A DNA stretch of 32,667 nt from Ruminococcus sp. UBA1780. Its GTDB lineage: Bacteria > Bacillota > Clostridia > Oscillospirales > Ruminococcaceae. The notes beneath the pieces were generated by a model that ran no database searches, was not told the DNA's origin, and was given only the letters and a program-made list of their open reading frames with translations. The translations under genes were made by a program, and so were the position numbers. Each line of letters begins with the position of its first letter. The stretch's first letter is position 1. The DNA lies in assembly GCA_002315235.1 (NCBI GenBank), contig DCGK01000112.1:1068-33734 (forward strand), read 5' to 3'. Of the stretch, positions 1 through 7,722 are shown piece after piece.

Positions 1-2412
1 CTCATGCAGGTATGGGGTCCTAACGACTCAAACTCATGGGTTGGAACAGACAAGCAGTCCGGAAAACCTAACTCACCTCTCCTTATGACAGGAAACAACC
101 AGCCTAAGGCTGCCTATAACGCACTTATTCAGCTTATCCCTCAGTCAGACTGGGGCGACGGAAAGAACCCTAACGACGGTAGCCTTCCGATTGAGCCTCC
201 TAAGCCAATGGATCCTGATTCAAACGGTATCTATTATCACTACGATATGGAAGGTGATACATCAGCGTTTGAAGCACGCGGCGGCTGCACAGTGGGACCA
301 AGCGGCAGAATGCCGTACAAGGGCAGTGAAGCTCTTGTAATTTCAGAACGTTCAGATGCATGGAACGGTGCTCAGCTTCCGTTAAGCACAGTAACATTTA
401 TTCCAGGCAACGAATATTCATTCAGTGCATGCTATGCTACAGCTGATGCATCAGATGATGTTGAATTCAAGATGACACTTCAGTATGATGCAGGCGGCGA
501 AACAAAATATGCAGAGATTGCTCTTGATACAACTTCAAACGGTAACTGGGTAATGCTCTCAAATCCAAACTACAAGATTCCTGATGGTGCTTCAAATATG
601 TATGTAGTATTTGAAACAACAGGTGATACAAGCAACTTCTATCTTGATGAAGTAACAATTGCAAAGGCTGGCGTTAAGGTTGAAGGACCTGCTGCTGTCA
701 AGACATCATCAGTACGCGGTGACCTTGACGGTGACGAAAGAATTTCCATTGCTGACCTTGTTCTTCTCAAGAACGGTGTTCTTAATTCATTCAGAAGCGA
801 TGGCGAAAAGAAGAACGCTGACGTTGACCAGAGCAGAGAAGTAAACGCAGAAGATGCTGTATATCTCCAGCAGTACCTCCTCGGCAAGATTTCAGAATTC
901 CCTGTTAACAAGCCGGCAGCTCCTGTTATTGACGTAGCTAAGCTCGAAGCAGCAATCGCCGGTACAAAGCTTGCAGACAGCTGGAAGAAAGACGGAGAGA
1001 ACAATCCTCTTACAACTCAGAGATTCGGCGCTGACCCGGGCTGGCTGGTATATAAAGACAGACTTTACATCTATACTACAAACGATGCTTTTGAATACAG
1101 CTCAGACGGAAAGCTTAAGGAAAACTCATATGCTTCAGGTACTATTAACTGTGTATCTACAGCAGATATGGTAAACTGGACAGACCACGGTCCTATTCCG
1201 GTTGCCAAGACAAATACACAGAACCCGATAACAAAGTGGGCAAACAACGCATGGGCTCCTGATGCTGCATGGAAGAATATTAACGGCAAGGACCAGTTCT
1301 TCCTTTACTTTGCAAACAACGGTTCAGGTATCGGTGTTATCACAGCTGACAACCCGACATTCCAGAACGCAAAGGATCCGATTGGTAAGGAACTTATCTC
1401 AAGATCAACACCAAACAGTAATGTTGCATGGCTCTTTGACCCGGGTGTATATTACGATGAAGCAACCGGTGAAGCTTATATGGCATACGGCGGCGGCGGT
1501 ACAGAAAATAATCCTGCCAAGACAGGTCAGGGACGTATCGTTAAGCTCGGCGCTGATATGATTTCAATATCCGGTACACCAATTGATCCGGGTACTCCAT
1601 ATCTCTTCGAAGACTCAAGTATGATAAAGATTGGCAGTCAGTGGTACTATTCATTCTGCCATAACTGGAGCGTACCTGGTGGTGCAAACATTAACGGAAA
1701 CAGCTTCAGCAGCGCAGATATCGGTTATATGACTTCATCAAACGGCCTTGGACCTTACACATATCAGGGTGTTGTATTCAGAAACACAGGTGCACAGGGC
1801 CTTGACCAGGGCGGTAACAACCATCACTCAATCATGTTCTTTAAGAATAAGTATTATGTAGCATACCACAGCCGTCAGCAGGCTATGCGTATGAACAAGG
1901 CAGGCGTTCTTAAGGTTTACAAGAACGGTGCTCTTCAGGCTACATCAGACGGTAACTACCGTTCAACTCAGGTTGATGAAGCTACATTAAATGGCAATAA
2001 GATTACATGTAAGGGTTCTACTGCAGGAACAAAGCAGATTGAATCACTTAATCCGTATGAAGTAGTTCAGGCTGAAACAATGCAGAACCAGGCTGGTATT
2101 GATATCAAGGGCTGGGGCGGCACAACACCTGTTGTAACAAATACAAACAAGGGTGACTGGACAAGAGTAGTCGGCGTTGACTTCAGCAAGGGCGCAACAA
2201 CTCTTAAGGCAAGAGTTGGCTCAAAGAGCGGCGGTGTAATCAAGATTACAACTAAGAAGGACGCAAGTGCAGAAGCAGTTGCTTACATCGAAGTTCCTGC
2301 CGGCAATCTCCAGGAAGTTGAAATGCCTGTAATAGGCAACCTCAGTGGTAAGGTTGATCTTTACTTCATCTACACAGACGGTATTGACTTTGACTGGTGG
2401 CAGTTCAGCTGA
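1..2412 (+). CDS. Cellulosomal xylanase/arabinofuranosidase-type enzyme, GH10(end)-CBM22-dockerin-GH43-CBM6, 5' truncated by window edge
   Basis: The reading frame is open from base 1, so the N-terminus lies outside the window. Residue numbers count from the Met codon at base 4. Residues 1-47 resemble the last strand and helix of a GH10 xylanase (WGPNDSNSW, then NQPKAAYNAL). Residues about 76-222 look like CBM22 (FEARGG, SERSDAWNGAQL). About 237-300 is a dockerin with two calcium-loop segments (GDLDGDERISIADLVLLK and a degenerate second one). About 310-670 is a GH43 five-bladed propeller with candidate base D344 (GADPGW), pKa-tuning D420 (WAPD) and acid E536 (LFEDSS). About 684-802 is CBM6 (VVQAETM ... 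GIDFDWWQF). The family role is hydrolysis of xylan backbone plus side chains or xylo-oligomers, secreted and docked on a scaffoldin. The internal dockerin joins the two catalytic halves. The GH10 active site is not visible. An intrinsic terminator follows. Confidence 0.93.
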   Translation, partial: LMQVWGPNDSNSWVGTDKQSGKPNSPLLMTGNNQPKAAYNALIQLIPQSDWGDGKNPNDGSLPIEPPKPMDPDSNGIYYHYDMEGDTSAFEARGGCTVGPSGRMPYKGSEALVISERSDAWNGAQLPLSTVTFIPGNEYSFSACYATADASDDVEFKMTLQYDAGGETKYAEIALDTTSNGNWVMLSNPNYKIPDGASNMYVVFETTGDTSNFYLDEVTIAKAGVKVEGPAAVKTSSVRGDLDGDERISIADLVLLKNGVLNSFRSDGEKKNADVDQSREVNAEDAVYLQQYLLGKISEFPVNKPAAPVIDVAKLEAAIAGTKLADSWKKDGENNPLTTQRFGADPGWLVYKDRLYIYTTNDAFEYSSDGKLKENSYASGTINCVSTADMVNWTDHGPIPVAKTNTQNPITKWANNAWAPDAAWKNINGKDQFFLYFANNGSGIGVITADNPTFQNAKDPIGKELISRSTPNSNVAWLFDPGVYYDEATGEAYMAYGGGGTENNPAKTGQGRIVKLGADMISISGTPIDPGTPYLFEDSSMIKIGSQWYYSFCHNWSVPGGANINGNSFSSADIGYMTSSNGLGPYTYQGVVFRNTGAQGLDQGGNNHHSIMFFKNKYYVAYHSRQQAMRMNKAGVLKVYKNGALQATSDGNYRSTQVDEATLNGNKITCKGSTAGTKQIESLNPYEVVQAETMQNQAGIDIKGWGGTTPVVTNTNKGDWTRVVGVDFSKGATTLKARVGSKSGGVIKITTKKDASAEAVAYIEVPAGNLQEVEMPVIGNLSGKVDLYFIYTDGIDFDWWQFS

Positions 2413-2447
2413 TAAAGTCTTTTGAACTGACAGCTAAATAATCAATT

Positions 2448-2476
2448 AAAGGCATCTCTCCGGAGGTGCCTTTTTT
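2448..2476 (+). terminator. Intrinsic terminator of the hemicellulase gene
   Basis: AGGCATCTC pairs with GAGGTGCCT (one G-T pair), followed directly by six T. It sits 36 bases after the stop codon. Confidence 0.9.
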
Positions 2477-2496
2477 GTCGTCGAAACACTGAACTA

Positions 2497-2514
2497 TTGT
2501 AAATGCGTTTACAA
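2497..2514. promoter_or_regulatory. 18-bp palindrome, operator-like
   Basis: The arms TTGTAAA and TTTACAA are perfect inverted repeats around a 4-base centre TGCG. The half-site TGTAAATG also occurs in the cre-like site in front of the GH9 gene (19381-19394, minus strand). The shape suits a LacI/CcpA-type dimeric repressor, but the spacing is two bases longer than a classical cre site. It overlaps the -35 of the sigma-28-like promoter. The regulator is unknown. Confidence 0.5.
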
Positions 2515-2525
2515 TTAGCCGATTT
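2500..2525 (+). promoter_or_regulatory. Sigma-28 (SigD/FliA)-like promoter candidate
   Basis: TAAA (2500-2503), 14-base spacer, GCCGATTT (2518-2525). The Bacillota sigma-D consensus is TAAA-N15-GCCGATAT. It lies about 175 bases before flgM, the gene for the sigma-28 antagonist, which fits known autoregulation. Caution: the -10 part is also part of a longer block conserved at 27383-27418, where no matching -35 is seen. Confidence 0.45.
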
Positions 2526-2563
2526 GCACGGAGATGACGCAGGCTGCTGCTGTCATCGGATGT
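2518..2563 (+). repeat. Conserved intergenic element, copy A
   Basis: The first 25 bases match 27383-27407 at 23 positions (GCCGATTTGCACGGAG..., ATGACGCAG) and the last 11 (TCATCGGATGT) match 27408-27418 exactly. Copy A carries a 10-base insertion GCTGCTGCTG between the blocks. In both copies ATGAC and GTCAT pair as a hairpin; in A the insertion lengthens that stem (GCAG with CTGC) instead of breaking it, which suggests selection on RNA shape. GGA triplets lie on each side of the stem. See the matching entry at 27383. Confidence 0.6.
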
Positions 2564-2611
2564 CTGATGTTCATAAATTCTGAGTTTCAGGAAAAAATCA
2601 GTGAAAGTCTA

Positions 2612-2641
2612 TTGAAAAAACACTTAAACTTTCGATATATA
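2612..2641 (+). promoter_or_regulatory. SigA-like promoter candidate for the flgM operon
   Basis: TTGAAA (2612-2617), 18-base spacer, TATATA (2636-2641), about 60 bases before the flgM start. It would leave a short leader with the strong ribosome site AAAGGAG at 2684-2690. Confidence 0.45.
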
Positions 2642-2700
2642 AATTGTAGGGATTATTCTGCAACGATTTATATTCAAACTACAGAAAGGAGTTGTGTTGT

Positions 2701-3018
2701 ATGAATATTAATTTTAATAATGTGTCTACAGGATATATGAAAACCGAAAAGATCACCAGTGCGGGGATTAAGGGTTATACAAACATGATGGCAGCGACAG
2801 GAAAGTCAGCAGCTAATCAGCGCGATAAGGTTTCAATCAGCCCTGAGGCATCAGCTTTCAGAGAAATTGATAAAACAGCAAAGTCAATCGCATCTGAAGT
2901 AAGCAATTCTGCGTCACAGGAAAAAATTAATTCACTTAAGGCACAGATTCAGGCGGGCACCTACAACGTATCTGCCGGCAGCGTAGCTGATGCTATTCTG
3001 GACAGAATGGCATTTTAA
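2701..3018 (+). CDS. flgM: Anti-sigma-28 factor FlgM
   Basis: 105 residues. FlgM binds and holds sigma-28 until the hook-basal body is finished and FlgM is exported, which then frees late flagellar transcription. The C-terminal half has the family pattern: DKVSISPEA near residue 43, then KINSLKAQIQAGTYNVSAGSV and an ending ADAILDRMAF. The N-terminus is low-complexity and probably disordered, as in known FlgM. I chose ATG 2701, ten bases after AAAGGAG; an in-frame TTG at 2692 is too close to that site. First gene of the flagellar block, followed closely by flgN, as in Bacillus. Confidence 0.9.
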   Translation: MNINFNNVSTGYMKTEKITSAGIKGYTNMMAATGKSAANQRDKVSISPEASAFREIDKTAKSIASEVSNSASQEKINSLKAQIQAGTYNVSAGSVADAILDRMAF

Positions 3019-3049
3019 GAGGGTAACATAAAATACAGGGGAGACAGGA

Positions 3050-3112
3050 ATGGTTTACCATAAGGAAGTAGCTGTTCCTGTTAGCTTTAGAAAATCTGAC
3101 GACCGGAGATGA
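3050..3112 (+). CDS. Possible 20-codon small ORF between flgM and flgN
   Basis: An ATG at 3050 follows GGGGAG (3038-3043) with a six-base gap, a good ribosome site. The peptide begins MVYHKEVAVPV and ends KSDDRR; its TGA (3110-3112) lies six bases before the flgN start. The spacing would allow translational coupling to flgN. The same bases can form a stem (ACAGGAA 3044-3050 with TTCCTGT 3075-3081) covering the ATG, so the function may lie in the RNA. I know no family for it; the ribosome site and spacing are the only evidence. Confidence 0.35.
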   Translation: MVYHKEVAVPVSFRKSDDRR

Positions 3113-3117
3113 ATACG

Positions 3118-3588
3118 ATGAATAATTACGATGAGTTCTGCGATTTTATGGACGAATATATTGACTTTTACAATGAAGTATGTGACAATGAAAAACTCAA
3201 AATGGATGCACTTGCATCTGATGACCTGCAGCTCATTAATAAGGTTCTCGCCGAGTATCAGATTTTCGTTACCAAAGCTGAGATATATGAAAAGAGAAGA
3301 AATGAACTATTTAGGAAAATTGGACTTGATGGAAAAAGCTTCAGGGAGATCGTCGATATGGAGAACGGCGATCGCCGTGAAGAACTTGAGGATTTATTCT
3401 GCGATTTCAGAGATGCCGTTATGACTGCAAGGGAGTACAACAGCAGATCACTCGACATTGTGAAAAAAAATCTGAAAGAAACGGGTATGCAGGATTATGA
3501 TGTAAACGATCCGGCTTGCTATGATAAGAGCGGAAATATTTCTGAGAGAGGATATTCGGTACAGAATATTCTTGACAGACAAGCCTGA
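3118..3588 (+). CDS. flgN: FlgN-type flagellar export chaperone
   Basis: 156 residues, acidic, nearly all helical, as for FlgN (YvyG) proteins that bind the C-termini of FlgK and FlgL and carry them to the type III export gate. Sequence identity to the family is low, so the call rests on size, helical pattern (DEFCDFMDEYIDFYNEVCDNEKLKMDAL split over residues 4-31) and position between flgM and flgK, the Bacillus order. I chose ATG 3118 because CGGAG lies nine bases upstream; ATG 3109 touches that site. The stop lies 16 bases before the flgK start. Confidence 0.75.
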   Translation: MNNYDEFCDFMDEYIDFYNEVCDNEKLKMDALASDDLQLINKVLAEYQIFVTKAEIYEKRRNELFRKIGLDGKSFREIVDMENGDRREELEDLFCDFRDAVMTAREYNSRSLDIVKKNLKETGMQDYDVNDPACYDKSGNISERGYSVQNILDRQA

Positions 3589-3604
3589 GAGCGGAGGGAT
3601 TATT

Positions 3605-5158
3605 ATGAGCATCAGACCGACATTTATGGGGTTCGAGTCGTCAAAGACTGCGATATTTGCGAGCCAGAAGGCTCTTGATATTGTTGGCCAGAATCTCGCC
3701 AATATGTCAACAGAGGGTTACACCAGACAGAGGACTGATCAGGTTTCTGTTGCAACTTATGCGTATAAGAGCAGAGTAGGCGATACTTCGTATAACCATA
3801 TCGGTATGGGTACAAGTGTAGAAGGTGTATCTCAGACACGAGATGAAAGAATGGATACTTCATTCAGAAATTCATATTCAGATACATCCTATTACTGCAG
3901 ACAAAATGACATGCTGTCTGAACTTGAAACAATTATTTCTGAGATAGACATTGGCGTTGACGGTGACGGATATGGTCTGAGCTGGGGAATGAAGCAGATT
4001 TATACTGCATTTGAAACACTTTCAAATGACAGTGCTTCTCAGTGGAATCCTCAGATTCTGGCTGATGCTGTTACAAATATGACTTCACTTCTCAACAGAA
4101 CGTCTTTCCAGCTTGAGGAAGCCTGTGAGTCATACAAAGATCAGCTTAATTCAGAAGTTTCAGATGTTAACAAGATATTTGAGGATATTGCTACACTGAA
4201 CAAACAGATCAGTGATGTTCAGAACGGTGCAGGATATACTGAGCAGTACGGTCCTAATGAACTTATTGACAGAAGAAATGTACTGCTTGATACTTTATCC
4301 TCTTTCGGTAAGGTGGAAATCAAACCTATGTCAGATGGTTCTGTTGACGTAAAACTTAACGGACATGACTGCGTAAAAGGTAAGAACTCTGACAGTATTG
4401 TTTATTCTGAAGGCAAGGATGGTACAGTATCTCTGTACTGGAAGTCAGATGCAGATCCTGCTGATACAGCGAAGGGAACTCTGAGTGCTTCAACTGAAAT
4501 AATAAACGGCAGAGGCAGAAATTCAGAAGGTGCTTCTGGTTCGGATGTACGAGGCTTCAGGTATTATCAGGACACACTTGATGCATTTGCTGTTCAGCTT
4601 GCAGAGGTGCTTAACAGTTCCGTAAAGGATCCGGATTATGTGAGTGATGGTTCCGGTGCTCCGTACGCATACAAGAAAATGGTCGGAGAACGTGATACGG
4701 ATTCAAACGGAAATGAGGTAATATACGTAAACCGTATGGTTTCTGCAAGAAACATCACTATTTCCGATGAATTTTACAACAATCCGCAGTATTTTCTTCC
4801 TGATAAGGAAAGCTGCAGAAACGGAGAGTTTAACGAAGTAATAAGTAAACTTGACAATGGTACATTTACTTTTACAAATGGTGTTGAAACCTTTGAGGGA
4901 ACATTTACAGAGTTTATAGCTAATTATACAGCAGAAATTGGTTCAGATGTTCACTATGCACAGTCAAAGTATGAAGCATGCGAGAAGTATTCAAATGAGC
5001 TTCAGGATGCACGTGAAAATATTACAGGTGTCAGTGAAAGTGAAGAAACAGTAAGTATGCTGACATATAACAGAGCGTTTCAGGCAGCAGCCAAAATGAT
5101 GACTACAATGGATGAACTTCTTGACGTCATTATTAATCAGATTGGCGCACTTGGATAA
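3605..5158 (+). CDS. flgK: Flagellar hook-filament junction protein FlgK (HAP1)
   Basis: 517 residues. FlgK forms the first ring between hook and filament. The N-terminal signature is clear: PTFMGFESSKTAIFASQKAL and VGQNLANMSTEGYTRQR at about residues 5-45, the rod/hook-family heptad helix. The C-terminus has NRAFQAAAKMMTTMDELLDV, which pairs with the N-terminal helix in the D0 core and is the usual chaperone-binding end. Start ATG 3605 follows GGAGGG by six bases; the frame is open further upstream but inside flgN. Length is normal for FlgK (450-630). Confidence 0.96.
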   Translation: MSIRPTFMGFESSKTAIFASQKALDIVGQNLANMSTEGYTRQRTDQVSVATYAYKSRVGDTSYNHIGMGTSVEGVSQTRDERMDTSFRNSYSDTSYYCRQNDMLSELETIISEIDIGVDGDGYGLSWGMKQIYTAFETLSNDSASQWNPQILADAVTNMTSLLNRTSFQLEEACESYKDQLNSEVSDVNKIFEDIATLNKQISDVQNGAGYTEQYGPNELIDRRNVLLDTLSSFGKVEIKPMSDGSVDVKLNGHDCVKGKNSDSIVYSEGKDGTVSLYWKSDADPADTAKGTLSASTEIINGRGRNSEGASGSDVRGFRYYQDTLDAFAVQLAEVLNSSVKDPDYVSDGSGAPYAYKKMVGERDTDSNGNEVIYVNRMVSARNITISDEFYNNPQYFLPDKESCRNGEFNEVISKLDNGTFTFTNGVETFEGTFTEFIANYTAEIGSDVHYAQSKYEACEKYSNELQDARENITGVSESEETVSMLTYNRAFQAAAKMMTTMDELLDVIINQIGALG

Positions 5159-5183
5159 AACAGAGGGATAAAGGGGTGAGATT

Positions 5184-6296
5184 ATGTCTGTAAGAATTAC
5201 TCAGTGTACAACAAACAGATCATATCTTAAAAATCTTAATAATTCACAGCATGCTATGAACAAGGCTATGGAGCGTGTTGAGACTGGAAGAGACTTTACA
5301 AGAGCATCAGAAAATGTTACAGGTGCAACAAGAGCTATTGATCTCAGAACAAAGCTTTACAAGAATGAGCAGATGCAGAATAATGTCAATACTGCTATTG
5401 AAGAGCTTACGATGGGCGAAGATGCTGTTGCTACTATGACAGATATCTGTTCAACAGTATATTCAAACATGCTCAGAGCAATGAACGGTTCAAACCTTAC
5501 TGCAGCAAAAAGTACATTTCTGGAATCTCTGGAGAGTTCCAAGGATGAAATCATGAAGCTTGCCAATACAACCTATAACAATAAATTTGTAATGGGCGGA
5601 CAGGGAACGGAAGGTCTTCCTTTTAAAGTAAATGATGAGGGATATCTGGAGTTTAACGGTGCTCCTATGTCTGAAATTGAAGACAGATTTCAGGCTGGTC
5701 AGCCTGAAAGCGATGAGAAATATTTTTATCAGAGCAGTCCGATAAAAAATTCCGGTGATAACTTTATGGACGTTGGTCTTGATATTTCTGCTGTGAACGG
5801 AAGGGTTGCACCTAAGTCAGCGTTTAAGACAACTGTTGACGGAGTTAAGATTCTTGGTTATGGAACGAGTGAGGTTTCATACAGGGATATAAAGACATTA
5901 CAGAGTCAGAACGGCGGAGCAGGCGGTGCTTCCGCTGCTGATGATGATTCTGAAACAGTATCAAATAATATTTATAATATGATGACTGATATGCAGAAGG
6001 CACTTGAATCAGAAGACCTTGATAAGCTCAGTGCAATTCTTGTTAATTTTCAGAAGCAGACAGATAACCTTATAGCACAGAGATCTGAAATAGGCGGCAG
6101 AATGAAGTATCTTGAAAACAATCTTAACAGACTGGAAAATGAAAATACTTCCCTGCTGAAGATGCAGAAAGATACTGAAGGTGTCGACGATGCTACAGAA
6201 ATTACAAACTTTATGGGGTATCAGAATGCGTGGAACCTTGTTCTTCAGTTTGGAAAGAATGTAGTTCCGAAATCACTTATGGATTATGTAAACTAA
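5184..6296 (+). CDS. flgL: Flagellar hook-filament junction protein FlgL (HAP3)
   Basis: 370 residues. FlgL makes the second junction layer and belongs to the flagellin superfamily. The N-terminal D0/D1 helices (about residues 1-130) show the flagellin-like pattern NNSQHAMNKAMERVETGRDF ... GATRAIDLRTKLYKNEQM. The C-terminal helices (about 270-345) include QRSEIGGRMKYLENNLNRLE, typical for this family. Start ATG 5184 has AAGGGGTGA ahead. It follows flgK by 25 bases. Confidence 0.95.
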   Translation: MSVRITQCTTNRSYLKNLNNSQHAMNKAMERVETGRDFTRASENVTGATRAIDLRTKLYKNEQMQNNVNTAIEELTMGEDAVATMTDICSTVYSNMLRAMNGSNLTAAKSTFLESLESSKDEIMKLANTTYNNKFVMGGQGTEGLPFKVNDEGYLEFNGAPMSEIEDRFQAGQPESDEKYFYQSSPIKNSGDNFMDVGLDISAVNGRVAPKSAFKTTVDGVKILGYGTSEVSYRDIKTLQSQNGGAGGASAADDDSETVSNNIYNMMTDMQKALESEDLDKLSAILVNFQKQTDNLIAQRSEIGGRMKYLENNLNRLENENTSLLKMQKDTEGVDDATEITNFMGYQNAWNLVLQFGKNVVPKSLMDYVN

Positions 6297-6341
6297 TTGA
6301 ACTTTTATTCACATTACATGGTATGAGGGGAGGAATTATGA

Positions 6342-6908
6342 ATGCAGCTGCTTAAAATTACTACAGTTCCTATAAAATACAGAGAACAGGAGAATATCCC
6401 TGCTGAGAACAGCAGTTCTGTTTTCTCACTGGATTCTGTTGAAAAAAACTCAGAAAATATTCAGATCCCGGTTGCTAATACTTCAAATTCCCGCAATAAT
6501 CCGGAGATGTATGATGAAAGTCTGGTAAACGGTTCAGTACCTGTTGTTCAGAGAAAAGCTGACAGTATGGTTCATGAAAGTTCATCTGAATCTGCAGGAA
6601 ACAATTATAGCGTTAATTACAGATACGGAAGAAAAAATCTTCAGCTGGAGCCTAAACAGGATGTTTCAGCTTTCAGAAGAAACAATGTTCACACGGCTTC
6701 GACTATTGACTCAGCACTTGACAGTATTGAATCTCTGATACCTGACAAGTCCTGGGAACCTGAAGCGAAGCATCATAACAATCAGGTGACGGAGTCGGAA
6801 CCACGTAAGGTTGTTGAAGAATTTGCACATGTTGAAATAGAATATCTTGGCGGATTTAATTATGTGCCGGCAAGTTCTGCACCGGATTATGAAGAACCAG
6901 AGGAATAA
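6342..6908 (+). CDS. Hypothetical protein in the yviE position (DUF6470-like)
   Basis: 188 residues. The start MQLLKITTVPIKY is reminiscent of YviE/DUF6470 proteins (MQxPxIxI...), and the gene lies between flgL and fliW, exactly where Bacillus has yviE. The middle is rich in S and N and looks disordered; the last 30 residues (VEIEYLGGFNYVP) may form a beta hairpin. I cannot claim homology from sequence alone. A strong ribosome site GAGGGGAGGA precedes ATG 6342; an ATG four bases earlier gives only five codons. A terminator follows, so fliW-csrA may have a separate promoter. Confidence 0.6.
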   Translation: MQLLKITTVPIKYREQENIPAENSSSVFSLDSVEKNSENIQIPVANTSNSRNNPEMYDESLVNGSVPVVQRKADSMVHESSSESAGNNYSVNYRYGRKNLQLEPKQDVSAFRRNNVHTASTIDSALDSIESLIPDKSWEPEAKHHNNQVTESEPRKVVEEFAHVEIEYLGGFNYVPASSAPDYEEPEE

Positions 6909-6917
6909 AAAACATAG

Positions 6918-6958
6918 CGGGGGATTTGCTTTTAAATGCATTCCCCTGTAATTTTTAT
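6918..6958 (+). terminator. Probable intrinsic terminator after the flgM-flgL operon
   Basis: CGGGGGA pairs with TTCCCCTG (one G-T), continued by TGC/GCA after a small internal loop, then a T-rich tail (TAATTTTTATTT). Weaker than the others in the window; read-through into fliW is possible. Confidence 0.6.
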
Positions 6959-7058
6959 TTCTGACTGTCTGAGGATGTAAAGTAAAATAAGATAATATTG
7001 CGAAAGTCAGATTCACTCCGGCTTTTGCTGTAAAATATATTATAAAACGGAGGTTGTT

Positions 7059-7487
7059 ATGAAAGTACTTACAAAAAACTTTGGAGAAATTGAAATCTCT
7101 GAAAAGGACATTATTACATTTGATATGCCGGTACTCGGATTTGAAGGAAAGAAGAAATATGTATTTATGATTGATGATTCTCTTAACGGGGAGTTTATCT
7201 GGTTACAGTGCGTTGACGACGGCAGCCTCTGTTTCGTTCTCGCAAATCCTAATGCTCTTGAGGAAACCTACGCGCCGACATTTGCGGATGATATTCCGGG
7301 AGTAATAGGTAAGGGAACATATGAGATGTGGCTGGTTATGGTAGTTGCTGACAACTTTAAGGAATCGACTGTTAATCTCAAGAGCCCTATAATCGTTAAT
7401 CTCGATGAGAGAAGAGCAGCTCAGTTTATTGCAGAGGAAGATTACACTATTCGTTATAAGCTTTTTGAAAATGTTAAGGAGGACTAA
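7059..7487 (+). CDS. fliW: Flagellar assembly factor FliW (CsrA antagonist)
   Basis: 142 residues, the standard length. FliW binds either flagellin or CsrA: when flagellin has been exported, FliW sequesters CsrA and flagellin mRNA is translated. Family features visible: FGEIEISEKDIITFDMPVLG near residues 8-27, the conserved WLQCVDD, and NLKSPIIVNLDERRAAQFI near 107-125. It is two bases from csrA, with the csrA ribosome site AAGGAGG inside the fliW end, so the pair is probably made in fixed ratio. ATG 7059 follows CGGAGG. Confidence 0.96.
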   Translation: MKVLTKNFGEIEISEKDIITFDMPVLGFEGKKKYVFMIDDSLNGEFIWLQCVDDGSLCFVLANPNALEETYAPTFADDIPGVIGKGTYEMWLVMVVADNFKESTVNLKSPIIVNLDERRAAQFIAEEDYTIRYKLFENVKED

Positions 7488-7489
7488 TA

Positions 7490-7717
7490 ATGCTTATACT
7501 TTCAAGAAAAGTGGGGGAAACAGTATATTTAAATGAGGATATAGAGATTAAGGTTGTTGAAGTCAGCGGGGATAAGGTAAGACTTGGCATAGAAGCACCG
7601 AAGGATGTAAAGGTTCTGAGAAGTGAGCTTCGCCAGACTATGGAGAGCAATATAAAAGCATCAGATGCTGTTGCACCTGATGCCTTCAAGAATATGCTTA
7701 GTCAGTTAAAAAAATAA
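7490..7717 (+). CDS. csrA: Carbon storage regulator CsrA, RNA-binding translational repressor
   Basis: 75 residues. It starts MLILSRKVGETVYL, the invariant CsrA N-terminus, and has VRLGIEAPKDVKVLR near residues 31-45 carrying the RNA-binding residues. The dimer binds GGA motifs in mRNA leaders; in Bacillus it represses flagellin translation. The tail beyond residue 60 is longer than in enterobacteria, as usual for FliW-paired CsrA. Candidate targets in this window are the two GGA-flanked hairpins at 2518 and 27383 (inference only). Confidence 0.97.
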   Translation: MLILSRKVGETVYLNEDIEIKVVEVSGDKVRLGIEAPKDVKVLRSELRQTMESNIKASDAVAPDAFKNMLSQLKK

Positions 7718-7722
7718 AATAA

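Noticed and set aside
2599..2636. Second hairpin from CAGTGAAAGTC in the flgM leader
   Set aside because: Only GAAAGT/ACTTTC and AGTG/CACT can pair, with crossing positions; the fold of 27442-27478 is not preserved here.
3109..3117. Earlier ATG for flgN
   Set aside because: It touches the CGGAG ribosome site; the ATG at 3118 has normal spacing.
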